Part shown: positions 36,888-45,986 of the stretch, in pieces
How the letters are laid out: each line of letters opens with the position of its first letter
How positions within the stretch are numbered: the stretch's first letter is position 1
Origin: Belnapia sp. F-4-1
GTDB taxonomy: Bacteria; Pseudomonadota; Alphaproteobacteria; Acetobacterales; Acetobacteraceae
Assembly: GCF_000802185.1 (NCBI RefSeq)
Contig: NZ_KN676113.1
Span: 2,004,819-2,068,818 of the forward strand
Length of the DNA stretch: 64,000 nucleotides
Direction: 5' to 3'
Notes under the pieces: model-generated
What the model was told of the DNA's origin: nothing
Database searches by the model: none
The model's input: only the letters and a program-made list of their open reading frames with translations
Position numbers and translations under genes: made by a program

Positions 36888-38114
36888 CTAGCCCGGTGCA
36901 TTCCTCGGCGGCTCGAACCGCACCGCGCCCGGATGCAGCACCGTCGCCCGCGGCGCATCGGCGACGCTCAGCACCCCCGCCTGCGCGAAGGTCCCCCGGA
37001 TCTCCTCGGCGAAACCTGCCGCCGCATGGTCGCCCCCCGCCTCGCCGAGCGCCGCGACGGCATAAAGGAAGGCCCGTCCCGCGAAGCACATATCCGCCCC
37101 GACGGCCACCGCCCGCAGCACGTCGAGCCCCGAGCGGATCGACCCGTCGAACAGCACCTTCGCCCGTCCGGCCACCTGCGCCGCGATCGCCGGCACCGTG
37201 TCGATCGAGGCCGGCGCCGCGTCGAATTGCCGCCCCCCATGGTTCGACACCCAGATCCCGTCGACGCCGAGCTGCACCGCCCGCTCCGCGTCCTCCGGAT
37301 GCTGCAACCCCTTCAGCACCAGCGCCCGCGGCCAGGCATCGCGGAAGCGCGCGATGTCCTCCCAGGTCACGCCCGTCACCATGTTCCGCTGCACGAAGCC
37401 CGCCATCTCCGCGAGCCCCGCCCCCTCGCCGGCATAGGGCCGCATGTTGGGGAAGCTCGGCAGCCCCGCCCTGAGCGAGGCCACCGCCCAGGCCGGCGCC
37501 CGCGCGATGTCGAACACCGTCCGCGGCCGGTAGCGGAACGGCATCACCAGCCCGTTGCGCACGTCATGCACCCGCTTCTGCCGCGCCGGCACGTCGAGGG
37601 TGATGACCAGCGCATGCGCCCCCACCGCCTCCGCCCGCCGGATCAGGTCGAAGGACAGCGCATGCTTCTCCCCCGGCAAGCCGTAGAGCTGGAACCAGAA
37701 CACATCGGGCGCGATCCGCGCCAGCTCCTCCATCGCCACATTGGCGACGGTCGAGGACACGTACGGGATGCCCGCCCGCTGCGCCGCTGCCGCGAGGATC
37801 GCATCCGCCCGCGGCCACACCATGCCGACATTGCCCATCGGCGCGACGCCCACCGGCGCGTTGTAGACCCGCCCGAACAGCTCCGTCCGCACCGACACCG
37901 CCGAAACATCCAGCGCATAGCGCGGCACGATCCGCACCGCATCCATCCCCGCCCGGTTATGCGCGACATTCGGCGCCCCGTCGCCCACGCCTCCCGCAAC
38001 GAAATCATAGGCGAAGCGCGCGATCCGCGAGCGCGCCCGCCGCTGCAAGTCGCTGAAGCTTGGGAAGCGCCGACGCAGCCGCGCGGCCGGCGTCTCCGCC
38101 ACTGTGCTGCTCAT
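36888..38114 (-). CDS. FMN-dependent alpha-hydroxy-acid dehydrogenase
   Basis: A 408-residue member of the lactate/mandelate/glycolate oxidase family. Markers are FSDLQRRARSRIARFAYDFVAGG near residue 17, APVGVAPMGNVGMVWPRAD, FWFQLYG, the catalytic block VSNHGGRQFDAAPASIDTVPAI with the active-site His and Arg, and the FMN-phosphate region LFDGSIRSGLDVLRAVAVGADMCFAGRAF. It oxidises a 2-hydroxy acid to the keto acid with electrons to a quinone or oxygen. Start ATG 38114 (MSSTVAETPAARL) fits the family best; another in-frame ATG lies at 38147. Substrate not determined. Confidence 0.85.
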   Translation of the reverse strand: MSSTVAETPAARLRRRFPSFSDLQRRARSRIARFAYDFVAGGVGDGAPNVAHNRAGMDAVRIVPRYALDVSAVSVRTELFGRVYNAPVGVAPMGNVGMVWPRADAILAAAAQRAGIPYVSSTVANVAMEELARIAPDVFWFQLYGLPGEKHALSFDLIRRAEAVGAHALVITLDVPARQKRVHDVRNGLVMPFRYRPRTVFDIARAPAWAVASLRAGLPSFPNMRPYAGEGAGLAEMAGFVQRNMVTGVTWEDIARFRDAWPRALVLKGLQHPEDAERAVQLGVDGIWVSNHGGRQFDAAPASIDTVPAIAAQVAGRAKVLFDGSIRSGLDVLRAVAVGADMCFAGRAFLYAVAALGEAGGDHAAAGFAEEIRGTFAQAGVLSVADAPRATVLHPGAVRFEPPRNAPG

Positions 38115-38218
38115 GCCGCCCCTCCCATCTCGTTGTTTGCGCCACATCTTCACGCCAATGCCACGGAAGGCAACCCGCCAGCCCGCCCCGCGCTCAAGGA
38201 CCAAAAGAGGATCCGCCA

Positions 38219-38830
38219 ATGCCCCGCCCGACCCTCCCCCTCCTGGCGACGCTCGCCCTCCTCGCCGGCTGCGTGACCCCCGACCAGCCGCCCCAGGGCT
38301 ATGCCACCCTGCCCCCCGATTCCGTCCAGGGCGCCGGCGACCCGGCCCGCGCGGCGATCATCGGCAGCGCCTATGCCTTCGGCAATCCGTCGAGCCTCGC
38401 CGGCAACCCCGCCGCCGCGGCCCGCGCCGTCGCCAACTATGAATACCTGGCGACCGAGCTGCCCTATGGCCCGCGCTGGCGCGGCTTCAACGGCCCCATC
38501 GGCCCGCTCTTCAACGACGGTCTGCAGGAGCTTCGCCCCGCCATCGGCATCGCGCCAAATGCTCAGGCCCAGCCGGTCGTGCAGTCGCTCTACGCCGCCT
38601 CCCGCGCCATCAATGCCGGCGACCAGGCAGGCGCCGAGCGCATCCTCTCCAACCCCGCCTTCCCCGCCGGCGGCGCCGCCACCCTCCAGCGCCTGTCGAA
38701 CCTCCCCCGCCTGCCGCGCGTCGCCGCTGCCACCGCCTTCGCCGCGCAGGAGCTGGACCGCCAGGACCGCCTCGGCTCGCCTCGTGGCCAGGGCGGCGGT
38801 GGCGGCGGTAGCGGCGGCGGCCGCTCCTGA
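38219..38830 (+). CDS. Lipoprotein of unknown function
   Basis: A 203-residue protein with a signal peptide ending in the lipobox LLAGC (Cys17), so it is predicted to be lipid-anchored. The mature part contains PLFNDGLQELRPAIG, an Ala-rich helical middle with NAGDQAGAERIL, and a Gly/Ser-rich tail (GGGGGGSGGGRS). No known domain is recognised. The ATG at 38219 is the first start giving a proper signal peptide. It is divergent from the hydroxy-acid dehydrogenase, so the shared 105-base gap should hold both promoters. Confidence 0.72.
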   Translation: MPRPTLPLLATLALLAGCVTPDQPPQGYATLPPDSVQGAGDPARAAIIGSAYAFGNPSSLAGNPAAAARAVANYEYLATELPYGPRWRGFNGPIGPLFNDGLQELRPAIGIAPNAQAQPVVQSLYAASRAINAGDQAGAERILSNPAFPAGGAATLQRLSNLPRLPRVAAATAFAAQELDRQDRLGSPRGQGGGGGGSGGGRS

Positions 38831-39008
38831 GAACGCCTCGCTGAACCGCTTCGCGGCTTCGCCACGGGAGGGGGCAGCCGGCCTTGAGAAGTGTTCGGAA
38901 GCCTGCTGGCCGCCAGCCACCGGGCGGCCGGCACGCTTCCTTTCCGGTCCCTTGACACGGCCTTGCGCCGCCATGGCGAGCCGCCCGCGCTTCTGCTAGC
39001 CGGGATGC

Positions 39009-40301
39009 ATGCCGCATCCCGCTCCCTCCGCCTGGTGGCGCGACCGCCGATACCTCGTGCTGCTCGCCCTCGGCTTCGCCTCCGGCATCCCCCTGCCGCT
39101 GACCGCCGCCACGCTCCGCCGCTGGCTGTCGGAGCAGGGCCTCTCGGTCGAGCTGATCGGCCTCACCGCCTCGCTGGGCCTGGCCTACACGCTGAAATTC
39201 CTCTGGGCCCCCGCGCTGGACCAGATCGCGCCTCCCTTCTTCCGCGCCCTCGGCCGCCGCCGCGGCTGGCTCGCCTGCATCCAGCCGGCGCTGATCCTCT
39301 CCATCGTCGCTCTCGGCCTGACGACGCCGGGCCCCACCGGCTACGCCGCCACCTTCGCCCTCGCCGCCCTCGTCGCCTTCCTCTCCGCCAGCCAGGATGT
39401 CGTGGTCGATGCCTACCGCATCGACCTGCTGGAGGAGAACGAGCAGGGCTACGGCCTCGCCCTCTATGTCTGGGGCTATCGCGGCGCGCTGCTGGCGAGC
39501 GGCGCCGGGGCGCTGGCCGTGACGGAGCTGGGCGGCTGGGCCCTCGGCTACGGCCTCTGCGCCGCGCTCATCGGCATCGGCCTGCTTGCCGTCCTCGCTG
39601 GCCCCGAGCCCGCCGCCCCGCCCCGCCCGGCGGCGTCCTCCCCCGGCGGGCGCCTCCGCGCCGCCATCATCGACCCCTTCATCGACTTCATGCAGCGCCG
39701 GCACTGGCTGGCGATCCTGCTCTTCGTCGTGCTCTTCAAGCTCGGCGAGGCGCTGGCCGGCGTGATGACCCAGCCCTTCTACGCCCAGCTCGGCTTCACC
39801 CGGCTGGAGCTGGCGGCAATCAACAACGTCTTCGGCCTGCTGGCCATCCTCGCCGGCGCGCTGGCCGGTGGCTGGCTGATCCGCCGGCTCGGCATCGCCC
39901 GCGCCCTGGTGCTGACCGGCTTCGGCCAGATGCTCTCCAACCTGATGTATGTCGCGCTCGCGTTGTCGGGCCACGACCTGCCGCTGCTCTGGGCCCAGGT
40001 CGGCATCGAGAACTTCACCGACGGCATGGCCGACGCCGCCTTCCTCGCCTATCTCTCGAGCCTCACCAACCGGGCCTTCAGCGCCACGCAATACGCGCTG
40101 CTCTCCTCGCTGGCGGCCTTCGCCACCCGCACCCTCGGCGGCGCCTCCGGCTTCCTCGCCGCCTGGCTCGCCTGGCCCGGCTTCTTCCTGATGACGACGC
40201 TGGCCGCCTTGCCGGCCATGAGCATCATGCTCTGGCTGCTCCGCCGCCTGCCGCCGCGCGAAGCCCCGCCGCCAGCGGAAGCCGCCCTATCCAACCCGTG
40301 A
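39009..40301 (+). CDS. ampG: AmpG-like muropeptide permease (MFS)
   Basis: A 430-residue major-facilitator transporter with about 12-14 hydrophobic helices. AmpG traits are ASGIPLPLTAATLRRWLSEQGLSVELIGL near the N-terminus, YTLKFLWAPALDQ, SQDVVVDAYRIDLL and IENFTDGMADAAFLAYLSSLTNRAFSATQYALLSSL. AmpG imports anhydromuropeptides from the periplasm for cell-wall recycling. No ampD, nagZ or beta-lactamase genes are nearby, so the substrate is taken from family resemblance. The gap before it (38831-39008) contains no gene. Confidence 0.85.
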   Translation: MPHPAPSAWWRDRRYLVLLALGFASGIPLPLTAATLRRWLSEQGLSVELIGLTASLGLAYTLKFLWAPALDQIAPPFFRALGRRRGWLACIQPALILSIVALGLTTPGPTGYAATFALAALVAFLSASQDVVVDAYRIDLLEENEQGYGLALYVWGYRGALLASGAGALAVTELGGWALGYGLCAALIGIGLLAVLAGPEPAAPPRPAASSPGGRLRAAIIDPFIDFMQRRHWLAILLFVVLFKLGEALAGVMTQPFYAQLGFTRLELAAINNVFGLLAILAGALAGGWLIRRLGIARALVLTGFGQMLSNLMYVALALSGHDLPLLWAQVGIENFTDGMADAAFLAYLSSLTNRAFSATQYALLSSLAAFATRTLGGASGFLAAWLAWPGFFLMTTLAALPAMSIMLWLLRRLPPREAPPPAEAALSNP

Positions 40302-40385
40302 ATGGACGGTATCGACACGACGCATTGGATCATTCACCGGGCCGGCCCAACTCTCGCTGCAACGCAACATGAGTGTGCCCGCCCG

Positions 40386-41471
40386 ATGACCGACCTCTTC
40401 CAGCCCGTGCGCCTCGGCGCCATCGACCTGCCCAACCGCGTCGTCATGGCGCCGCTCACCCGCAGCCGCACCGGCAGCGCCGGCATCCCCGGCCCGATGA
40501 ACGCCACCTACTACGCCCAGCGCGCCACCGCCGGCCTCATCATCGCCGAGGCGACGCAGATCTCGCAGCAGGGCCAGGGCTACGCTTTCACCCCCGGCAT
40601 CATCACCGAGCAGCAGATCGCCGGCTGGCGCCAGGTGACGGACGCCGTCCACCGCGAAGGCGGCCGCATCGTTCTCCAGCTCTGGCATGTCGGCCGCATC
40701 TCCCACCCGAGCCTGCAGCCGGATGGCGCCCTTCCCGTCGCCCCCTCGGCGATCAAGGCGGAAGGCCAGGCCTTCACCGAGAGCGGCTTCGCCCCCTTCG
40801 TCACCCCCCGCGCGCTGGAGACCGACGAGATCCCCGGCATCGTCGAGGACTACCGCCGCGCCGCCCGCAACGCGCAGGAGGCCGGCTTCGACGGCGTCGA
40901 GATCCACGGCGCCAATGGCTACCTGATCGACCAGTTCCTCCGCGACGGCACCAACCAGCGCACCGACCGCTACGGCGGCAGCATCGAGAACCGCACCCGC
41001 CTCCTGCTCGAAGTGACCGAGGCCGTCACCTCCGTCTGGGGCGGCGAGCGCGTCGGCTTGCGCCTCTCCCCGATCTCGCCGGCCAACGACATCCGCGACA
41101 GCAACCCGCAGGCGCTGTTCGACCATGCCGTCGCGGCCCTCGCGCCCTTCAACCTCGCCTACCTCCATGTGGTCGAGGGCGCGACCGGCGGCTCCCGCGA
41201 CGCTCAGGGCTTCGACTTCAGCGCCCTCCGCCGTGCCTTCCGCGGCGCTTACATGGCCAACAACGGCTACGACCTGCCGCTGGCCCAGGCGGCGCTCGCC
41301 GAGGGAAGGGCGGATGCCATCGCCTTCGGCCGCCCCTTCATCGCCAACCCGGACCTCGTCGAGCGCCTCCGCACCGGCGCGCCGCTCAACCAGCCGCAGA
41401 AGGAAACCTTCTACGGCGGCGACGAGCATGGCTACATCGACTATCCGGCGCTCACCCGGAAGGCGGCGTAA
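40386..41471 (+). CDS. Alkene reductase, Old Yellow Enzyme family (NemA-like)
   Basis: A 361-residue FMN-dependent ene-reductase of the NemA/xenobiotic reductase class. It shows LFQPVRLGAIDLPNRVVMAPLTRSR, QLWHVGRISHPSLQP, GFDGVEIHGANGYLIDQFLRDGTNQRTDRYGGS and the phosphate-binding AFGRPFIANPDL. The NGYL segment and the WHVGR motif mark the classical OYE group. It reduces electrophilic alkenes, nitro-compounds or glyceryl nitrates with NADPH. Start ATG 40386 aligns with the family N-terminus, while the upstream frame to 40302 lacks features. Confidence 0.88.
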   Translation: MTDLFQPVRLGAIDLPNRVVMAPLTRSRTGSAGIPGPMNATYYAQRATAGLIIAEATQISQQGQGYAFTPGIITEQQIAGWRQVTDAVHREGGRIVLQLWHVGRISHPSLQPDGALPVAPSAIKAEGQAFTESGFAPFVTPRALETDEIPGIVEDYRRAARNAQEAGFDGVEIHGANGYLIDQFLRDGTNQRTDRYGGSIENRTRLLLEVTEAVTSVWGGERVGLRLSPISPANDIRDSNPQALFDHAVAALAPFNLAYLHVVEGATGGSRDAQGFDFSALRRAFRGAYMANNGYDLPLAQAALAEGRADAIAFGRPFIANPDLVERLRTGAPLNQPQKETFYGGDEHGYIDYPALTRKAA

Positions 41472-41501
41472 GGCTGGGGGCCTAGGCCCCTGGAACCCCC
41501 A

Positions 41502-41542
41502 CGGGGGGACAGGCGTCCCCCCGGACCCCGGCCTGAGTTTTT
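41502..41542 (+). terminator. Probable rho-independent terminator
   Basis: After the alkene reductase stop, CAGGC (41510-41514) pairs with GCCTG (41531-41535) around an inner GTCC-CCCC-GGAC hairpin, followed by AGTTTTT. A second palindrome GGGGCCTAGGCCCC (41477-41490) lies just upstream. The T5 run supports transcription termination on the plus strand before the convergent RTX gene. Confidence 0.6.
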
Positions 41543-41587
41543 GCTTGCGAAACGTCCCGGTCGGGGATATAGGAATATATCCTTTCC

Positions 41588-42490
41588 TTAGAACGGTCCG
41601 ATGCTGTCGGGCAGGATGAAGTCGCTGGCCGTCAGATGGTGGATGCCGGTCAGCTCGATCTCCACGTAATGCTCCGTCGGCTTCTCCGGCGGATCATTGT
41701 CCGTGCGGAAGCCATTCGGCGCCGAGATCTGGATCACTGTATTTCCGTCCTGGAACTCGTAGCGCGCCTGCATGGCATGGCTCGCCACGAAGTCGCCCAT
41801 GCCGAGGAACAGCCCCGCCGGCTGGCCCGAAGGCGGCGGGTGATGATTGTGGTACCCCGAGATGTCGATCAGATCCTGCCCGTGCCGGAAGTCGCTAATG
41901 ACGTCCCGCTCCCCCGGCCCGACCGCGGTATCCCGGAGGCCGCCATAATTGGCTAGGTAGCCGAACAGGAAGATGTCGTGCCCCGCGCCGCCGACCAGCG
42001 TATCGACCCCGGTGCTCCCTTGCAGCGTGTCCCGTCCGGCGCCGCCCTCCAGGGTATCGTCGTTAGCGCCGCCTCGGATGAAGTCGTTGCCCGCGCCACC
42101 GGACAGCAGGTTCCGGCCATCATCCACCAGCTCGAAATCATGGACCGGAATGCTGCCAAAGCCGAGGATCGAGTCGTCGCCCGCCCCGCCGAAGACCGTG
42201 TCGGCCCCATAGCCGGCCACGACCGTGTCATTCCCTGCGCCGCCGAAGATGAGGTTGTTGCCCGGCCCCGGCGTGCTGCCCTGCGACGGGCCGTAATTCG
42301 ACGGATCATAGGGCTCCATCGGCGGCGGATAGTTGTCGCCGGCAATGAAGTCATGCCCGGCCCCGCCGAACAGGATATCGCTCCCCTCCCGACCCAGGAG
42401 GAAATCATCGCCGTGACGGCCGAGGATCAGGTCGGTGCCGTCTGTGCCGCGCAAGGTGTCATCGGCGCGCGAGCCGGGAATGAACGACAT
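41588..42490 (-). CDS. RTX/haemolysin-type calcium-binding repeat protein
   Basis: A 300-residue acidic protein dominated by glycine-rich nonapeptide repeats of the GGxGxDxUx type, for example LGRHGDDFLLGREGSDILFGGAGHD and LSGGAGNDFIRGGANDDTLEGGAGRD. They form a Ca2+-binding beta-roll. The C-terminal 110 residues (after VISDFRHGQDLIDISGY) resemble the M10/serralysin C-terminal region that carries type I secretion signals. There is no catalytic or adhesin domain and no export ABC transporter beside it. It is therefore probably secreted by a system encoded elsewhere. Confidence 0.82.
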   Translation of the reverse strand: MSFIPGSRADDTLRGTDGTDLILGRHGDDFLLGREGSDILFGGAGHDFIAGDNYPPPMEPYDPSNYGPSQGSTPGPGNNLIFGGAGNDTVVAGYGADTVFGGAGDDSILGFGSIPVHDFELVDDGRNLLSGGAGNDFIRGGANDDTLEGGAGRDTLQGSTGVDTLVGGAGHDIFLFGYLANYGGLRDTAVGPGERDVISDFRHGQDLIDISGYHNHHPPPSGQPAGLFLGMGDFVASHAMQARYEFQDGNTVIQISAPNGFRTDNDPPEKPTEHYVEIELTGIHHLTASDFILPDSIGPF

Positions 42491-42735
42491 TCTGGTGTTT
42501 CCTCTCGCCGGGGGGCTTCACCCTCCGGTCGAGGATTGGACACCTTGATCCATGCCCAGTCACGAATTCCCTGAACAAGGAGTCGTTATCCTGGGTTGCG
42601 GTCAGGAACTTCATTCCGCACCGGCCGCGAATGCTGGAACGCCCTCAATTCCTCAATTCTAAAATCGCTGCCAGCGAACCAAGCTCCTTCAAGAACTTGG
42701 CCCGCCACCGGCGTCCCCGGAATTGAAGACCCGCC

Positions 42736-43386
42736 TCAGCCGTTGCGCAGCGCCACGGTGAATGCCGCCTCGGTCTTCGCCGTGATCTCCTCGAGCGTCA
42801 CCTCCGGCGCCAGCTCGACCAGCTTCACCTCGGTCTCGCCCTTCCGGGCGATCTCGAACACCCCAAGCTCGGTGATGACCATATCGACCACCCGCGCGCC
42901 CGTCAGCGGCAGGGAGCATTCGCGGAGCAGCTTCGGCTTGCCGCCCGCGGTGTGCTCCATCAGCACCACCACCTTCTTCACCCCGGCGACCAGGTCCATC
43001 GCCCCGCCCATCCCCTTCACCATCTTGCCGGGGATCATCCAGTTGGCGAGGTCGCCATTCGCCGCCACCTGCAAGGCGCCGAGGATCGACAGGTCGATGT
43101 GCCCGCCGCGGATCATGGCGAAGCTGTCGGCCGAGGAGAAATAGCTGCTCGTCCGCAGCTCGGTGATGGTCTGCTTGCCGGCATTGATGAGGTCGGCGTC
43201 CTCGTCCCCCTCATAAGGGAAGGGTCCGAGCCCCAGCATCCCGTTCTCGCTCTGCAGCTGCACGCTCATGCCGGACGGCACGTGGTTCGCCACCAGCGTC
43301 GGGATGCCGATGCCGAGATTGACGTAGAACCCGTCCTCGAGCTCCGCCGCCGCGCGGGCGGCCATCTGGTCACGCGTCCAGGGCAT
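42736..43386 (-). CDS. scoB: 3-oxoacid CoA-transferase subunit B
   Basis: Beta subunit of succinyl-CoA:3-ketoacid CoA-transferase, which moves CoA between succinate and acetoacetate in ketone-body and polyhydroxybutyrate use. The 216 residues have [19 protein letters not shown], the catalytic glutamate in [28 protein letters not shown] and the [17 protein letters not shown] loop. It lies 12 bases after the A subunit on the same strand. The family also includes acetate and oxoadipate transferases; the SENG context and paired subunit sizes favour scoB. Confidence 0.88.
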   Translation of the reverse strand: MPWTRDQMAARAAAELEDGFYVNLGIGIPTLVANHVPSGMSVQLQSENGMLGLGPFPYEGDEDADLINAGKQTITELRTSSYFSSADSFAMIRGGHIDLSILGALQVAANGDLANWMIPGKMVKGMGGAMDLVAGVKKVVVLMEHTAGGKPKLLRECSLPLTGARVVDMVITELGVFEIARKGETEVKLVELAPEVTLEEITAKTEAAFTVALRNG

Positions 43387-43398
43387 CGTCGCTCTCCC

Positions 43399-44109
43399 TC
43401 AGGCCAATACGCGCTTGCGCGTGGTGCGCTGCTCGATCCGCTTCTCGAAACCGGCCGGGCACTCGATCATCCGCTTCACGAAGATGCCCGGCGTCACGAT
43501 GTGGTCCGGGTCGATGTCGCCCGCCTCCACGATGCGCTCCACCTGCGCGACCGTCATCCGCGCCGCAGTCGCCATCATCGGATTGAAGTTCCGCGCCGTC
43601 TTCCGATAGACGAGGTTGCCCTCGGTATCGCCCTTCCAGGCATGGATGATAGAGAGGTCGGCGACGAGCCCGCGCTCCATCACATAGGTCTCGCCGTCGA
43701 ACTCCGCCGTCGGCTTGCCCTCGGCGACTTTCGTGCCCACGCCCGTCTTGGTGTAGAAGGCGGGGATGCCCGCGCCGCCGGCCCGGATGCGCTCGGCCAG
43801 CGTGCCCTGCGGGTTGAACTCGATCTCGAGCTGCCCGGCCAGGTACTGCTCGGCGAAGGTCTTGTTCTCGCCGACATAGCTGCTGATCATCTTCCGCACC
43901 TGCCGCGTCTGGAGCAGCAGGCCGAGCCCCGCATCGTCGATGCCGGCATTGTTCGAGACGATGGTCAGATCCTTCACGCCGCTCTCGCGGATCGCCTCGA
44001 TCAGCAGCGAGGGAATGCCGCACAGCCCGAACCCGCCCGACATGATCATCATGCCGTCGCGCAGCGTCCCGGCCAGGGCCTCCTTCGCGTCGCTATAGAC
44101 CTTCCCCAT
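43399..44109 (-). CDS. scoA: 3-oxoacid CoA-transferase subunit A
   Basis: Alpha subunit of the same transferase, 236 residues. It carries the CoA-binding MSGGFGLCGIPSLLIEAI near residue 24, IVSNNAGIDDAGLGLLL, and GAGIPAFYTKTGVGTKVAEGKPTAEFDG. The start at 44109 (MGKVYSDAKEAL) was chosen over the 44277 extension, which would run toward the tRNA-Ala gene and has no homology-like residues. It heads the scoA-scoB operon, and the gap to the divergent tRNA gene holds its promoter. Confidence 0.88.
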   Translation of the reverse strand: MGKVYSDAKEALAGTLRDGMMIMSGGFGLCGIPSLLIEAIRESGVKDLTIVSNNAGIDDAGLGLLLQTRQVRKMISSYVGENKTFAEQYLAGQLEIEFNPQGTLAERIRAGGAGIPAFYTKTGVGTKVAEGKPTAEFDGETYVMERGLVADLSIIHAWKGDTEGNLVYRKTARNFNPMMATAARMTVAQVERIVEAGDIDPDHIVTPGIFVKRMIECPAGFEKRIEQRTTRKRVLA

Positions 44110-44235
44110 GGGCGCCAGCTCCCTGCCTGCGGCGGATATCGAGGCGCAACCTAGTCGTGTCGATGATCGCAGGAAAGAGGCGCGGAGGGGCTTGCGTACC
44201 CCGCCGGGCACCGCTATACGGCGCCTCCTTCCTGG

Positions 44236-44311
<76 letters not shown>

Positions 44312-44615
44312 GGGACTTCGCCGGCAGGCCGCTAAGCCGCCGGCAGGAACCTTCCCCTGTCGATCCCGGTTCATCTTGCCCCATTACGGGGATGACGCTG
44401 CGACCACCGCCAAGCAGGACAACCGCCATGCGGCCGGGAAGCAATCCGGCGAGGGCGGCACAAGCAATGCCGGTGGCACCGCCCCCGGCCCCTGCGACTC
44501 TTCAGCCAGCGTGGGCAAGGACGGCGAGCAGTGCGCCATCGCCGGCAGCGGCGACGAGACGACGCACAACCGTCCCGGCCGCAAGACGCAGGGCTGAGCC
44601 CATGCCAGGCAGGAC
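44312..44615. other. Gap without a convincing gene
   Basis: About 300 bases between tRNA-Ala and the next gene. All three plus-strand frames are open for much of it because of the base composition. Candidate frames (one spanning the tRNA, one from 44391 rich in Pro/Ala/Arg) show no ribosome-binding site or domain. I see no hairpin with a T-run. Treated as non-coding. Confidence 0.4.
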
Positions 44616-44939
44616 GTGACACGCGGCGAGGAATTGCTGCATCTCGCGGACCGCCTCGGCCAAGTTGAGCGCGGCGGCGCCGGCGCCGATCTCAGCCTGC
44701 ACCTGGCCCTCGTGCTCGAGGGCGACGTGATGCCCTACACGCGCTGCGCCGAGCTTGCCTGGGAGCTGCTGCCCGCGCGCTACGCCTGGCTCCCGCCCAT
44801 CCGCTCCGGCGAGCGGGTCTACATGGCCTGCCGTCGGGCCGATGATGGCCTGCTGCACCGCCAATGGGCCCGCACCCTGCCGCTGGCGATGTGCGGCGCC
44901 CTGCTGCGCGCCCACGCCGCCCTGGCGGCCGGGAGCTAA
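44616..44939 (+). CDS. Hypothetical protein
   Basis: A 107-residue protein starting at GTG 44616. The start EELLHLADRLGQVERG, the YTRCAELAWELLPARYAWLPPIRSGERVYMACRR middle and the Ala-rich end suggest a compact helical protein. Similar short proteins with a LADRL opening are common as uncharacterised genes in phage-derived or accessory regions of alphaproteobacteria. It shows no catalytic motif. Its stop overlaps the following convergent gene by four bases. Confidence 0.55.
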   Translation: MTRGEELLHLADRLGQVERGGAGADLSLHLALVLEGDVMPYTRCAELAWELLPARYAWLPPIRSGERVYMACRRADDGLLHRQWARTLPLAMCGALLRAHAALAAGS

Positions 44940-45370
44940 TCCCGCAGCGCCCGCCATTCGGCCAACGACACCACTTTCGCCTCGCAATGCTGTGGCGGGA
45001 CAGCTGGCCTGCTTGCCTGCGGCAGGACCGTCGTTCCGCGTGCCTGCGGCAGGACGATTGCCTTGCGTGCCTGCCGGAGGACGATCGCGTCGCGTGCCTG
45101 CGGCACGACGACCGTGCCTTCCGGCGCGGAGCGGTTGACCTGCCGGAAGGCGAGCTGCAACGCGACCATCCGTGGCCGCACCCAGGGCGACTCCATCCGC
45201 AGCCCGGAGTCCAGCCGCGCCGCGTCCGGCCGGGCGAAATAGCTCGCGGCATAAAGCCGCGCCCTGCGTTCATCCGACGCCATGACATAGCAGGGACCGC
45301 GATAGGTGCTCGCCGACCATTCCGCGGCTTCTGCCGCGACTGGGAGGGGGATCAGGCCGAACAACGGCAT
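44936..45370 (-). CDS. Hypothetical protein with nonapeptide repeats
   Basis: A 144-residue protein. The N-terminal half has hydrophobic MPLFGLIPLPVAA then SASTYRGPCYVMASDERRARLYAASYFARPDAARLD, which looks like a genuine folded domain. The second half contains four tandem nine-residue units of the form (V/I)VLPQARxx, encoded by a 27-base repeat, followed by CEAKVVSLAEWRALRD. No function can be given; the repeats may be recently expanded and could be absent in relatives. Confidence 0.5.
   Translation of the reverse strand: MPLFGLIPLPVAAEAAEWSASTYRGPCYVMASDERRARLYAASYFARPDAARLDSGLRMESPWVRPRMVALQLAFRQVNRSAPEGTVVVPQARDAIVLRQARKAIVLPQARGTTVLPQASRPAVPPQHCEAKVVSLAEWRALRD
45015..45122. repeat. Four tandem copies of a 27-bp repeat
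   Basis: Units start at 45015, 45042, 45069 and 45096, each opening GCCTGC(G/C)G(G)CA or a near variant, with 3-8 differences between neighbours. The period of 27 keeps the reading frame of the minus-strand hypothetical gene and gives nine-residue protein repeats. Confidence 0.85.
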
Positions 45371-45597
45371 GGCGTGCTCATTCCGGAGGGTTACAATCTC
45401 AGGTTGATGATATTCACTGTCTCCGTCACTCGGTTCTTAACGAAACACGCCGTTACGCGTGACCAACATGCATCGATCTGACACCGAAGTGACCAGCTCG
45501 CGCATAGCCTTATGCCGCGCTGCAGCGTAATCACCCTGAGGTTGCGAGTGCGACGAACGCCAACAGCGCCTCATTCGGAACACCGCAGGAGATCGCT

Positions 45598-45819
45598 ATG
45601 CAGGCCGAGCGCCACAAACGTTTCCATGGCTACGTGAAGGTCGAGGTCCAGGGCCGCGCTCCGCGCCGCTGGGGCTGGGCCATCTACCGCTCGGACTCGG
45701 AAACCCTCGTGCTGCGCGCCAACACCGGCTTCGCCTATGCGGAAGATGCCTGGAAAGCCGGCCAATCCGCCTTGCACGCCCTGGAGGCTGGCGAAGCCGC
45801 CACGCCCATCGCTGCATAA
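45598..45819 (+). CDS. Small hypothetical protein
   Basis: A 73-residue protein just outside the left end of the mobile element. It is preceded by a GGAG ribosome-binding site. The sequence FHGYVKVEVQGRAPRRWGWAIYRSDSETLVLRANTGFAYAEDAWKAGQSAL has alternating aromatic and basic residues typical of a small beta-rich domain with a C-terminal helix. Similar short W-x-W-I proteins occur as uncharacterised genes in Methylobacterium- and Roseomonas-like genomes. No catalytic residues are visible. Confidence 0.65.
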   Translation: MQAERHKRFHGYVKVEVQGRAPRRWGWAIYRSDSETLVLRANTGFAYAEDAWKAGQSALHALEAGEAATPIAA

Positions 45820-45834
45820 CCGAGCGTGGTAAAA

Positions 45835-45885
45835 TCTGGTGCCGACACCCAGGATTGAACTGGGGACCTACTGATTACGAATCAG
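45835..45885. repeat. Left attachment site (orphan tRNA-Thr 3' end)
   Basis: Fifty-one bases from TCTGGTGCCGAC to GAATCAG match 58252-58302 exactly. They correspond to the CCA end, T arm, variable loop and anticodon arm of tRNA-Thr on the minus strand, without a D arm or 5' half. This is the expected crossover product of integration into the tRNA gene. Confidence 0.9.
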
Positions 45886-45986
45886 CGAAATCATCTCGCT
45901 ACTATCAAGCATTAAGGTGCCATAGGAACCCTAAAGGGTTGCATTACAACGCGTTGGGTGAATACGATATCACCACAAGATGCCAT

